Notes under the pieces: generated by a model
Databases searched by the model: none
The model's input: only the letters and a program-made list of their open reading frames with translations
What the model was told of the DNA's origin: nothing
Assembly (NCBI GenBank): GCA_947568835.1
Contig: OX387612.1
Coordinates: forward strand, 6,572,001-6,636,000
Source of the DNA: Protonemura montana
Lineage: Eukaryota; Arthropoda; Insecta; Plecoptera; Nemouridae
DNA length: 64,000 bases
Direction: 5' to 3'
Made by a program: the position numbers and the translations under genes
Part shown: piece after piece, positions 34,690 to 46,300 of the stretch
Layout of the letters: each line of letters opens with the position of its first letter
How positions within the stretch are numbered: the stretch's first letter is position 1

Positions 34690-34885
34690 TTTCTTTCCTA
34701 GAACGGTAATTCGTTTCTCTCACATTACTTGTAAGTAGCACCAAGCTGTTACCCCGACCTAAAGCGATAATTCGTAACCCTGCTATTACTATCAGTAGCA
34801 CCGTGCTAACTAGCACCACAATAGCACCAAGATGTAAACCCGACCTAGAGCGGTGATTCGTAACCCTGGTATTAGCACCAAGCAG
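34690..34885 (+). repeat. short degenerate repeat (GTAGCACC motif)
   Basis: Two to three imperfect units with CCCGACCTA.AGCG.TAATTC and TATCAGTAGCACCGTGCTAA. A related stretch lies in OR-C intron 2 at 52.57-52.75 kb, directly before the 87-bp array. Confidence 0.65.
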
Positions 34886-35220
34886 TAACAAACTCTGTCA
34901 AACGATCTCAGCATCTCCATGGCTACCAAACGTTGAATCTAACATTGAACCTCCTATGCTAGGCCATGATATACCCGTGGTAACATAAGATAGCAGAATT
35001 GAGAAGCTCTGTCAGGCGATCTCAGCATCTCCATGGCTACCAAACGTTGAATCTACCATTGAACCTCCTATGCTAGCCAATGATATACCCGTGGCAACAT
35101 AAGATAGCAGAATTGAGAAGCTCTGTCAGGCGATCTCAGCATCTCCATGGCTACCAAACGTTGAATCTAACATTGGACCTCCTATGCTAGGCCATGATAT
35201 ACCCGTGGTAACATAAGATG
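34886..35220 (+). repeat. 114-bp tandem array, locus 3
   Basis: Three units of the family at 10.2 and 31.1 kb, directly after the GTAGCACC repeat. Confidence 0.88.
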
Positions 35221-35639
35221 AAAAAATAAATTAAATTATATCAAGTATTAATAAATAGATAATCTCTTACCAAAATACTGCAAAACCTTGCAATTGAAGT
35301 CCAAAGCTCGATGCCTCTTGTCTGTTTGATGCCATGCTCGAAACATCACCGACATCATTTTTTAAATATTTGGCTCGTTAGTTCGACGAGAACAACAATA
35401 AGCAGTCAAATTGTTCTGAGCTCAGACTTCACGTCTCTTTATCGAGCTGTGGGATATCGATATAAGAGACCTCAAAGTTTTGTGAAAATAGTTTCTTTGA
35501 TTGAAAAAGATAAAGAAACTTATGATATTTTCATTTTGAAACTTTCAACTTCAAACAGAGTTAGCCTTCAATACCCTTGAGTTTACAGGTATAGTCAGAG
35601 GGCTAGCGTTAATGTTAAACTTCATGCTGAGCAAAAGAT
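35221..35639. other. intergenic, nothing recognised
   Basis: An open frame at 35311-35580 has no domain or splice context. Confidence 0.35.
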
Positions 35640-35895
35640 CTGGTAACATATGGTAACGGTTGTGACCACCCAAAAACGTTTGCGGCAGTACTTTTTTATT
35701 TACCTTTAGAATTAAATCTACACGATCCAAAGAATCGATACATGTATACCAATCGTTGAGGTTAGCATTAATATCGGTGAATTGTGCTTAAACCAGTCTC
35801 AAATGCGAGTGATCGGCGAGAAACAACGGAGTAATATTTCTTAACACTCAATCTCAAAGCTTCCTCCGATTTTGTAGGAGAAGTAGACATTTGGC
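35640..35895 (-). mobile_element. dispersed repeat R1, inverted
   Basis: Reverse orientation, with ATACATGTAT, CAATCGTTGAGGTTAGCATT and AAACCAGTCTCAAATGCGAG blocks. Confidence 0.6.
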
Positions 35896-36334
35896 GGTCT
35901 TTTTTCGTGAAGACTTCTTAATTTTAGCATCATAGTGTCGTGTTTATTTATTGTACAAAATTGTATTATTTTTACATATCAAAACTTTTTTTTTCAATAT
36001 TCCTTTTTTTATAGCCATAAATCATCTATTCTATTTATTTACAAAAAAATACAAATAATGAGTAAAAGGCAAAAACTATCTACACTAGAAATGACCGACG
36101 TGTTTTGATCCACGTGCACGTTATTTTTGGTGTCCATGTGTGGGTTTCGTAAATCCAACACTGATTGTGTTCCTAATCCCAGAATTTAAACAAAGACATA
36201 CTGACTGACAATTGGTGGAAATACATTTAAAAAAGTGTTGTTAAAAAGTGGAGCGGATTAAGTAAAAGAAAAGTGTTAAAATAATTATTAGAAATTTAGT
36301 TTCGGAAAAGAAAGCATTTTATGTAATTTACATG
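35896..36334. other. intergenic, AT-rich
   Basis: Nothing recognised. Confidence 0.4.
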
Positions 36335-36462
36335 AAAATTTTGAGAAGGTTCCAAACAAGGTAAATACATAATAAACCTATGTTTTGATGAACCTATAAT
36401 ATGTTTATTTACATTAAAGGTTAATTATGTATTTACCTTGTTTGGAAACTTCTCACAATTTG
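36335..36462. mobile_element. hairpin / MITE-like inverted repeat
   Basis: Two 45-bp arms (36335-36379 and 36418-36462) are about 90% complementary, each containing CCAAACAAGGTAAATACATA in opposite orientation, with a 38-nt loop. Size and structure fit a miniature inverted-repeat element. I could not define a target duplication. Confidence 0.65.
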
Positions 36463-36549
36463 TTTCTGTCTAAAAAAAAGTATAACAAACACTAAACAAA
36501 TTAATACAAAATAAAATAACAACTAACCAGGGCACAGTGTCAATAAAGA

Positions 36550-36995
36550 TTAACCAGGACGAGTTGCTCCGAGGGAGAGCGCTCCCACTCAAACACGTGA
36601 TCACTAGCTGTCAGTGCATTCATCCGTTTTCCAATTGCCACCTTGGTGGCAGCTCTGCAAGTGGCACTGGGACAGACTCGCATGCCCAGTTTAACACGTG
36701 AAAGTTGCACCGGGGCAGAGTCATATGCCCAGTCGAACACGTGAAAGCTGCACTGGGACAGAGTCACATGCCCAGTCGAACACGTGAAAGTTGCACTGGG
36801 GCAGAGTCACATGCCCAGTCGAACACGTGAAAGTTGCACTGGGACAGAGCCACATGCCCAGTCGAATACGTGAAAGTTGCACTGGGGCAGAGTCACATGC
36901 CCAGTCGAACACGTGAAAGTTGCACTGGGGCAGAGTCACATGTCCAGTCGAACACGTGAAAGTTAAACTGGGGCAGAGTCACATGCCCAGTCGGA
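36550..36995 (+). repeat. 43-bp E-box satellite, array 4, with flank
   Basis: The shared flank (GGGAGAGCGCTCCCA, AACACGTGATCACTAGCTG) is at 36565-36640, then about 8 units. It ends 85 bp from the stop codon of OR-A, so a CACGTG-dense array sits at the 3' end of the receptor cluster. Confidence 0.93.
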
Positions 36996-37079
36996 CACTC
37001 AGATCGCTCCCCGTACACACCCGGGACCCACCGGGGCAGCGAGTCGAATATGTCATTTTCTTCTAAGTGATATTAGAAT

Positions 37080-40000
37080 TCAGTATCGTGGTTCATTTAT
37101 TTTCTTCCCGTTCATGACGTTGAGTGTCATATTGTGAATGTAGTACACAGCTCGCATTGCCTGTAATTAAAAACAATTGATAATTGAACGTAACGACAAG
37201 TCATGCTTGGATACAAGCTATATCCATTTCTAAGAATTATATTAAAATTGTAAAAAGCATTATTTTGTTTAGTAAGAATTTTTTTACCGCTTTGAAGGTT
37301 GGCAACGATAAGGGTATTCCCATTCCTCGGATGACGATCGGTTTCAAGGTCCTTGTTAGAATTATCCGTAAGGAACGTTTAAATCCTTCCGTAGCATCAA
37401 CCCAGTCGCAAGCGTACGCAGCGTCGCGGACTTTTGAACTCTTGAATATAGAAAGACAACATATCGTGTTTCAAGTGCATTGTTGTATCACGTCATTTTT
37501 TGTTTACCTTTGAGACCGATTGATTGCATACCATTTCGTTGAGTTTGTCACTAAAGTTGCACAAGATGAAGAATTCTGAGGTGCCTCCGATCATGAAGAT
37601 GGCAGCCACCATAAGGATCTGGACTTCCCCACCCCTCTTGCTCTGAAAAAATCCTTAATGCATTGTTTTTTACCGAAAGGTTTCAAGTGTTAAAAAAAAA
37701 ACACAATTTTTTGCGATCACCGAAGTTAAACAACACTGCGCTGTGTCAGGTATTGGATGTGTGACCATCATACACATGACCAGTTCTGTTCGGGAGAGAG
37801 GTTGGAGGGATAGAAGTTAGTACAGCAACTTTATTCGCCTTGCTTATCAACCTCTCGACAGCACGGATTTGTGGAGGAATCCTGCTGTTTACGTTGTCCC
37901 GTCCTTCGGAAGGGACGTTAAGCCGGTGGAGATCAAGCGGATCTTGATTCTTTTCGATCCCAGCCCCAGTTTTATCCTCCTTTGTTTTAGAAAAGTGCGT
38001 AATCAAACACCACAGAATTAAGAAAAGAGTTCAACAGCTTAAGTGCTGAGTTCATTTTGGATGATCGTTTTGGCAAGAAGTAAATATAAATCACTGTCCA
38101 GTTGTTCATAGCCTCGTGGTTTTGCTCCTCGGAGATTCGTTGTTCTTATTAAATGCACTAAAATCCCCTAAATAAACCATGACCAATTAGCTATATTGGC
38201 TAGAGCACCACCATCTACAGTTGGAGATTGGTTGGGCACCCATTTTTGAGAAGAAATGAGTATTGTTAATAATTAAATACTCCGTTCATTACTAGAATAA
38301 GCAATTTATACCAGATTTAGTGATTTATACCAGATTTATACCAGATAGTGTGGCAAAATAATTAAATATATTTTTTATTAATTAACAACAAAAAGGGTCT
38401 GACCATGGCGCCCCCTTTAATCAAAATTATATTGGCTATCTTACGAATAATTGTTGTGACGGCTGTATGATTCTGTAACTTTTTTTCAATAGAATGAAAT
38501 TAAATCTGTCAATTGTTTCGTAAGCTAAAAATGAAAAAATGAAGGCTACTCCCGTTTCATTATATTCCGCTAAACAAGCGTTGCAGAATCACGCTCCTGG
38601 ATGGCTTTTAGAAACTCGCGACAAAAATGGTGATAAACAACGCTATGAGAGCCAGCACCCCTGTAAATATGACCTGGTACACGGCGCAGGGATGAAAGAC
38701 GGTTTGTAATTCAGAACAACATCTAAAGAAAGGGTGAAAATAATTACAATTACTATTTTGTCTTAGAAACAATGGTTTTTGCAACGTAAACAGCGATATG
38801 TTGCAATCAAAGTGACTGAATATTCCCAGCTTCTTGGTTCTACTCATTGAAAGTCCGTCATTCTCATCAAATGCACTAAAATCTTAAAAAGGTCACGTCC
38901 AATTAGCTAAATTGGTTAGAGCAACACCCGCGACATGTCGAAATCAGGTTTTTGAGAGGGGTTATAGTGTTTCTTATAATTTTAACTATATGGCAAATGT
39001 TTGAACAAGGTGAATTGCGTTCAAAACTTACTCTATCAGAACCTCGTGATGTTTAACGCAGTCCACCAAGTAATTTTCCATTTCCAGCTCTGTCGTGGCT
39101 TCTGTCCGATTTGAATCTTGTGCAGATTCGTTGCTAGGGTCAAGAAACTGCTCATTTTGAAACGACGTCTCAAGATCATCTTCGTCACACACAATTACTA
39201 AGTGGTCAACATCTTTGTTATCTGCACGCAGAGAAAACTTTCTCTTTGCTCTCTCCTGTCGTGTTCTAAGTCGGGTTGACAATTTGCTGTCAACAATCGT
39301 TCTAATGTTTTCCAATTTATACCTGCAAATTAAGAAATTGTAAGTTTGATCCGACTAAAATTTCATCTGTTGGTTAGATGTGCGCTTATCCCATTTTTAG
39401 CCCAGCCCAGTGTTGCCTCAGTTGTAGCAGAATGACTTGAAAACTGTTCCTGAGTAAAAGGTAATTCATACAGCTTAGTATTCAGCTAGAACAGGTTGAT
39501 AAAACTGTACAAAGAACTACTCAAGCTATTGAAAAAAGGACTGCATTTAAAAAAAAAGCTAAATAACTAATTTCGAAGTAGATTTTACTCAGTAAAATAA
39601 TATTATAAGGTGTCAAATTAAAAAATTGGCTATCAAGATAACATGTACCCGTTTTATACGAAAATAATAATAATAAAAGTTTGGTTTTTAAAGACGACAA
39701 GAAGAATGTAGAGCTTGTTATTTTGGCACCTAAGAATGTTGAACTGGCAGATTGTTTGGATCAAAATCACCAAGTAGGTGACGTCAAACAGGGCTACTGT
39801 AAAAAAGTCTGCAACACCCGTTATAAAAATCGTGACCGTTACTCCAATTAGAAGGTAATACCATACGGTCTTCTGTAAGAACCAGAGGCTGAAACAGAAG
39901 ACAAAATATAGTTATCGTATTGAATTTCATCCAGTGCCCATACATGGATTCATTAACGCATATTTGCGATATTTAAATTTTCGAATCTTTCCTAAATAAG

Positions 40001-42194
40001 AATTTTAACATAATTTTGCTCTAAACTAGTATTGTATTTCAAATTCGACACATGTCCCGAAAACACTTGTTTCACCCACTATTACACTGTAATGCCCTGT
40101 CTGTGCTGTACACTGCCCGATGCCAGGCACGGGTTACTTGCGTTATATTTTCGTGACACCCCTTGACTTATCCTCCCCACTGATGGTTACTTGTTTTAGC
40201 ATAGTTTAGCATTGTTACTGTGCTTGTCTTGTCCTTTTTGGAAGACAACTTTTAAAAGATAAAAGCCAGACATCCTGATGCTATGACAAAGAACCAGATC
40301 CTCCCTCAAACGAGTAAAAACCTTGTAGAAATATGCCACTTTACGTAGATGCTATCAACTGGACGCTGGCGCCGTCCATACATTTTATAAAACAAACACC
40401 CTTTTTTTACTACTTCTTCAGTGTCCGTAGAATACCTAGACACTATTTCTAAATGTAAAAACTATTTTCACTTTTCTTGCTGGAAATTTAACATTTCTAA
40501 TATAATTCCATCTAAGGTGTGTCTTATCAGGTAAGCCAGGGATCTCTGCAAAACCCTAAACACACTGCAGTTCTCTCAGTTCGGGTAACATTCGACCACG
40601 CAGACTTGTCAATCAATTTTTGACAGCTCACATGTTTCAGAGGTAAAAATTGGCATATTGTTAACAAATTGATGCATCTGAGTTTTTGGAACACACTATA
40701 ATATAAGATCATAAATTTCTGCACTTACTTAATAGGCAACATTATCACCTCTATCATCCCAGGCAGAGCGAAAACACTAGTAAACACATTTAACGCCAAA
40801 AAAATACCAAGCGAGTTCTTTGATATTTTACGACAGAAATTTTCGCTTTTTTTCCTCAATTTTTCACATTCTTCGTCGACATAGCGGGACTCGTCATTGA
40901 GTTCTTCTAAAGTGTCGAAAATCTTTGCGACTCTCTCTTTCCGTAGCAAAAGCACGCCAGTTTTTACTATCACCATGAAAGCAGTACCGATCAGAACAAC
41001 AGTTTTTGTTCTCTCATGAGGTTCGTGCCAAAGTACGGGCAGAGCAAAACCGTGGAATATCGCGACGAATGTGAGTCTGAAGATTTGAATTGCGGGCAAA
41101 AGTGACCTGAAATATTTCCAGGTTCTTCTTGATACGTTGATGTCTTCTGAAGGCCACAGTCCTAGGAATCAAAGAAGAGCAAAAAAATTAGAACAGGTAC
41201 ACAGTCAGCTTTGCATGTTCACCTTTACCTTTATTTTTCGTAGTTGTGTTAAATATATTAGGACACTCAAGTTTTGTTTTAAGAAGAACCTGTTCTCGGA
41301 TATCAAACAAATTACATAGTGTTACTGTCAATATTTTCTCTTTTTGCTAATATCCGTCAAGTTCAAGTCAAGAGAAAGAAAATGTGAAAAAAAAAGGAAT
41401 TGGGTTTATAGAGAGAGGCGATAAAGAGTGTAATAGGGCTTGTGTTATAAATGAAAAAGAAGAATCTAAAACATTAGGAAAAAGATGAAATAATGAGTTG
41501 TGTGTATATGAATTGAAACTACCACTGTGACACGGTGCAATGTACTATGTGTGTGATAAAAGTTAAAATTTCAAAAATTTCAAAAGTTTAAAGTGTAAGG
41601 TTAAGGTTTTATGTTTAAAATTTAAACTTTTATTGACATATATGTCTATAAATACAAAGATCAATAAAAGTTTAAATTGTTAACCACTCTTCGAGTTCTA
41701 AGAAAATAGTGTCAGACTAAACCGCAGTGTACTTCTAAATCAAAAATATTTCGCTTTTATTTCAACTCTGTGCTAAAGACAAATTTTTTTTCTTGCCTTG
41801 ATTTACTTGCGCGACGACTGCAAAATTTTCTTGATTCAAATGTTATCAACTCTTGAGCCTAAGTCAATTTAAAACTATGTTTAGTCTGATTTTAGTGAAA
41901 TCGGTCCTAAGAACAAGTTTTACAATGCGCAATTAAAAAAGATTGAAGGTGAGATGAAAATATAAAAATCAGTTGTGACCATGGAGTTAAGTATAAAACT
42001 GATAGTTATCGTTTTGAAACGGACATTGCGATCCAAGCTCATATATTTACTAGACTGTCAGCGTTTGCGATGCTCTCCATGTCAAAGATTTAAAAAGTTA
42101 TCTCACCAAAAAACTGCAAGACATCGTAGTTAAAATCAAGACATCTTTTCTTCCTCGGTGTCTTCGGCCGTGTTGACGGTGACATCGATATCAT
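37080..42194 (-). CDS. odorant receptor OR-A (7tm_6), possibly compromised
   Basis: Eight coding exons: 42194-42107, 41161-40729, 39888-39730, 39322-39032, 38722-38620, 37642-37532, 37440-37288 and 37160-37080. Together they give 472 residues. Family features are LWPSE before TM1, hydrophobic segments TM1-TM3 in exon 2 and TM4 in exon 3. Exon 4 encodes a charged loop of about 95 residues ending in the 7tm_6-like CVKHHEVLI. TM5 is in exon 5, TM6 in exon 6, and exons 7-8 carry LSLPTF and the C-terminus. Insect ORs form ligand-gated cation channels with Orco in olfactory neurons. Two oddities stand out. The exon 5 donor is GCGAGT where the paralogues have GTAAGT. The ATG used by OR-B and OR-C is CTG here, so translation would start seven codons later (MISMSP). 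No internal stop is present, so it may still work through a GC-AG intron. Introns hold a 5S-SINE and two R3 copies. Confidence 0.85.
37705..37940 (+). mobile_element. 5S-derived SINE, copy F, in OR-A intron 6/5 region
   Basis: Antisense to OR-A, between exons 6 and 5. Runs from GCGATCACCGAAGTTAAACA through CCGTCCTTCGGAAGGGACGT to AAGCCGGTGG, then breaks off. Confidence 0.8.
38090..38970 (+). mobile_element. two R3 tRNA-like repeats flanking OR-A exon 5
   Basis: Copies at 38090-38260 (CCAATTAGCTATATTGGCTA) and 38800-38970 (CCAATTAGCTAAATTGGTTA) lie on either side of exon 5 in the same orientation. Each is preceded by a CTTGGTTCTACTC-like or CGTGGTTTTGCTC-like block and by AAATGCACTAAAATC. Confidence 0.6.
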
Positions 42195-42244
42195 GTTGTA
42201 AACATTGACAAACAGTAAAATGTCTTTCAGGCAAGCAGAAAATT

Positions 42245-42365
42245 TCGAATGATGCCGTTCTAGAATCAGACGCTTACTGACTAGAATTCTTTTTGGGGTG
42301 CAAGGTCACATTGGCACGGGAGTTATCGATTCAAATAGCCTTGCTACTGAAAATATTTAATTTGT
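42245..42365 (-). promoter_or_regulatory. conserved upstream block of OR-A
   Basis: About 120 bp upstream of exon 1 match the corresponding region of OR-B (47.93-48.05 kb). The best conserved pieces are CAATGTGACCTTGCAC and TAGCAAGGCTATTTGAATCG. CAAGGTCA on the plus strand is an extended nuclear-receptor half-site (FTZ-F1/ERR type). Conservation may only reflect recent duplication. Confidence 0.35.
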
Positions 42366-43303
42366 ATCTGAATTATTTAAGGCCTCTTTAATAAGTCACG
42401 TTCTGATACAATGAAACAGTTGGTTATGATTCAAATCGATTTAAGTGACCGTTTCAGTCTATGAAAATCAAACTACCGTGAAACATTGAGCACCTTGAAG
42501 AAGTTTCCGTGATAACAACTTCGACGAATTTCATCATTACATGTTATTTTGTATTACATGAACCTCTCAAAAGTTGGCCCAGCTGGCGACACGAACCAAG
42601 ATTTCCACCTGTCACAGGTGTTGTGCTAATCAATTGCGCTAATTGGAAATGGCCTTTTTTTGTGAATTTTACTGCATTTGATGAGAATGGCGGATCTACA
42701 AGGAGAAGAACCATAGATGCTGTGAATACTCACAGTCACTCTGATTCCAGTGAGGCTGGTAAATCTCAAGTAACTCCAATTTGACGTTGGATATAAATTT
42801 AATAAAAGAATACAAGATTTTGATACAAAGCTTTGGATTAACTTAGCTAAGTGACTGGGCTGTACAACCTTATTTTACTGACAATCTTGAACTGATTTTC
42901 TGAACACTTACGTTTTCAAGTCGCTATTCGACATAGTAGAAAATCGAGAGTTTTCACTTTCCTACTATCAACTTAATTGTGAAAATGCATTAAAAATGTT
43001 TGTGGTAAGTTTATTCGTACAGTAAAGATAGAAGCTCCTATTTAACAAGGTAAATAAGTGGATGTGAACGAAAAAATGGAAGGGAAAACTCCCGACATTG
43101 TACATAATTTTATGAACCTGTTGCAAATGTTTATATAAACGTTTACATTACATCTAAAAGCTTGACCTTAAAGCTGAAAATAAGCGTAACTGATGCAAAT
43201 GCAGCGTAGCTGTGCAGCGTAGCACATTAGTAAACGACAAATATCTGTTTTTAAATCTTTTCTAAGAGATTTGCATTATCGTGTTAAGAATTCAGTATCG
43301 TGG
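42366..43303. other. OR-A/OR-B intergenic with an R3 copy
   Basis: An inverted R3 copy spans 42510-42790 (ATCAATTGCGCTAATTGGAA, AGTCACTCTGATTCC). The rest is AT-rich with no gene. Confidence 0.5.
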
Positions 43304-46300
43304 TTAATTTATTTTCTTCCCGTTCATGATGTTGAGTGTCATATTGTGAATGTAGTACACAGCTCGCATTGCCTGTAATTAGAAACAATTGATAATTGAA
43401 CTTAAGACAAGTCTAGCTTGGATAGAAGCTTTATCCATTTCTGAGAAATATATTCAAATTGTAAAAAGCATTCTTTTCTTTAGTAAAAATATGTTTTACC
43501 GCTTTGAAGGTTGGCAACGATAAGGGTATTCCCATTGCTCGTATGACGATCGGTTTCAAGGTCCTTGTTAGAATTATCCGTAAGGAACGTTTAAATCCTT
43601 CCGTAGCATCAACCCAGTCGCAAGCGTACGCAGCGTCGCGGACTTTTGAACTCTTGAAAATTAAAAATATTGTGTTTTGAATGTACACTGTTGTATAATT
43701 TAATGTTGGATAACCTCTAGAAATTATAATTTGTATTGCAAATTTGAATTTATAATTTGGGCACGTGTAACGAATGAATATGAAAAGAATTCAAGACGGG
43801 AATTTGAAGCATTGGTTGGGAGTCGAAGAAGGTTAGGGAGACCGATAGCGAAATGGAGTGAATTAGAGGAGCGAAGTATTGACTGGACGAAAGTGGAAGA
43901 AAAGAATTTGTGGGACGAGAAGAAGTTGTGAAAGATGGTCATTGAGAAATTTAAGGGAGAAGACAACAACAGAGCATGAAAGCGTCAGGCGTGTCTGGTC
44001 GGCTTCGATTGGTGTTGGCCTTGATGAGTAATGTCTGTACTAGTGCTAAGGATAAATCAAGTAGACATGAGTCTAAAAACCATCATAATGTCTGTGCCTA
44101 TTTATAGATTGTTACACAAAACAGATTATTATTAATAACTTGGATGACCCAAGAAATTTTTAGGTACAACACTAGACTTTGGAAGTCTCCGCTTAAGTTT
44201 TAATGTGATGCTTACCGTTTCGCTGAGCTTGTCACATATGATGCACAGGATCATCAATTCACTGATGCATGAGACCATGAAAATACCTGCCGCCATGAGG
44301 GTACCGATTTCTCCACCCCTCTTGCTCTGAAATAATAACCTTTGTACCTTCAAAATTGTGACTTATCTTGATTATTTTTGTAACCCGTTTTCTTACATAT
44401 TTTGTCTTAAATATATAAATAAGTAAAAAATATTGCAATGGCAATGTTGTTTTAGTATTTGAGTTCTGGCAACGAACAGCGAGCAAAGAGATTGCAGATT
44501 TTCAACGAGAAAAGTAAAAAAGGTCCAAATTCAAAGGTATATCTTCTTTTATATCAATGATATTTTGCCAATTACTGATGAGGATAGCGAGTCAAGCAAA
44601 ATCTTCAGTTGCACATACCCTAGAAGAAAGTAACTTCTGTGTTTTTGGTTTGGTGAAGTGGTTTATGTTTTGTGAATAATGTAGTGAGTGACGGACTTCC
44701 TCTGTTGTAATTGACTTGTGGTCCTTAAAAGGACCTAAAAACAATCCTGAAGATGTCGGCGCCAACGCCGACGAAACGTCGACTTTAAATACACTTTTTT
44801 AACACACTTAAACATTAAAGAATGACTTACGATAAAAGTGCTAATAAACAAAGCTAAGACGGCCAGCAACCCTGTAAACACGCACTGGTAGGCAAAGCAA
44901 GGATTAAAGATGCTTTGAATTTCCGAACAGCACCTAAAAGAGGCAAGCAAATAGATGCATTATATTCCACCTTACTTTTAATAGCAAAGATTGTTCAGCG
45001 TACTTACAAAAAGCCATTTGGTAATTGTGCACAGAGTTTAGATTAAGAAAAAATACTTACTTTATAAGAACTTCGTGGTGTTTTACACAATTTCCAACGT
45101 ATTTTTCCATCTCTAGCTCCGGTGTGCCTTCTGTTCGATATGAAACGGTCGTAGATTCATCCAATGTATTTTCAATTTGAAATCTTGTCTCAAGGTTTAT
45201 TTCGTCAAGCACAACGTTTAAAAGGTTGTGACTGTTTGGTCGTATGAGATGGTCACTACATACTTTTTCATCTGGTGTTTGTAGCCGAGTCGACAATTTA
45301 TTTTCAACAATTTTTCTGATGTTTTCTAATTTGTACCTGCAATTATAATAATCGTATGTCGTCAATCTACAATTTTGTTCAATAAATACACAAAAACTGC
45401 ACTAACTGCACTATAGATCGATAAACAAGGCGAGAAAACCTTGTACCAATTACAAATCTTTCAACCAACTCTAGAATAGAACTTGTCGAGATTCTGATCG
45501 TCAACCATCTATTAACTGACCCAATATTACTTAACTTCAATGATGTCGCGAGAACCGGAGTTTCCAGCTCACCCTTTCGGTATTCACGACCAAACGCACT
45601 GTTAACTAACTACGAAAATCTACCAGAACTGGTGTTTTAAAAACACAAAAAAAAAGTTCAGCTGGTCACTCACCCGCAGTTTAGCTTAACTTCGCTGACT
45701 AAAAGTGTTTTAGCTTTATACCAACCTAAGGATGTTGAACTGGCAGATTGTTTGGATTATAACCACCATCAACGTGACGTCAGACAGTGCTACCACAAAG
45801 AGGTCTGCGAAGCCCAGGAAACAGATAGCAGTCGAAGTTCCAAACAAAAGATAATACCACACCGTCTTCTGTGTGAACCAGATACTGAAACAAGAAAACG
45901 CTTATTAATATTATCAATAAAATAAGTACCTATGGAAAAGCGACATTTTTCACTACTCTAAACTGTTAGTAAATGTTTGTTTCCTACGCAGTGTTTTTCA
46001 CTCAAGGGTTGTCTACAGCTGAACCAGACTCGCTTGTTAGCAGAATTGTCAGAATCATTTATCAAATTGTGCTGGAAACCCTTGTTTCACCCACCCATTT
46101 CTATTACAATGTGATGAACCGCCCGATACCGGGCACGGGTTACTTGTTTTAGATTGCCATGACAACCCTTGTTTCACCCACCCATTACTATTACATTGTG
46201 ATGAACTGCCCGATGCCGGGCACGAGTTATTTAATCTTTTGTAAGGAGTACGCAGGATTTTGATAGTTGAATTGGACATTTTGACATGACAAGCAAAGGT

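Noticed and set aside
37184..37513. Plus-strand open frame over OR-A exon 7 (and the same at 58675-58995)
   Set aside because: Antisense shadow of the highly conserved exon 7. The minus-strand reading has family motifs and splice sites.
43731..43931. Open frame EYEKNSRREFEALVGSRRRLGRPIAKWSE on the plus strand, resembling transposase or reverse-transcriptase-associated text
   Set aside because: Short, unflanked by matching domains and terminated at both ends. At best a transposon scrap that I cannot assign.
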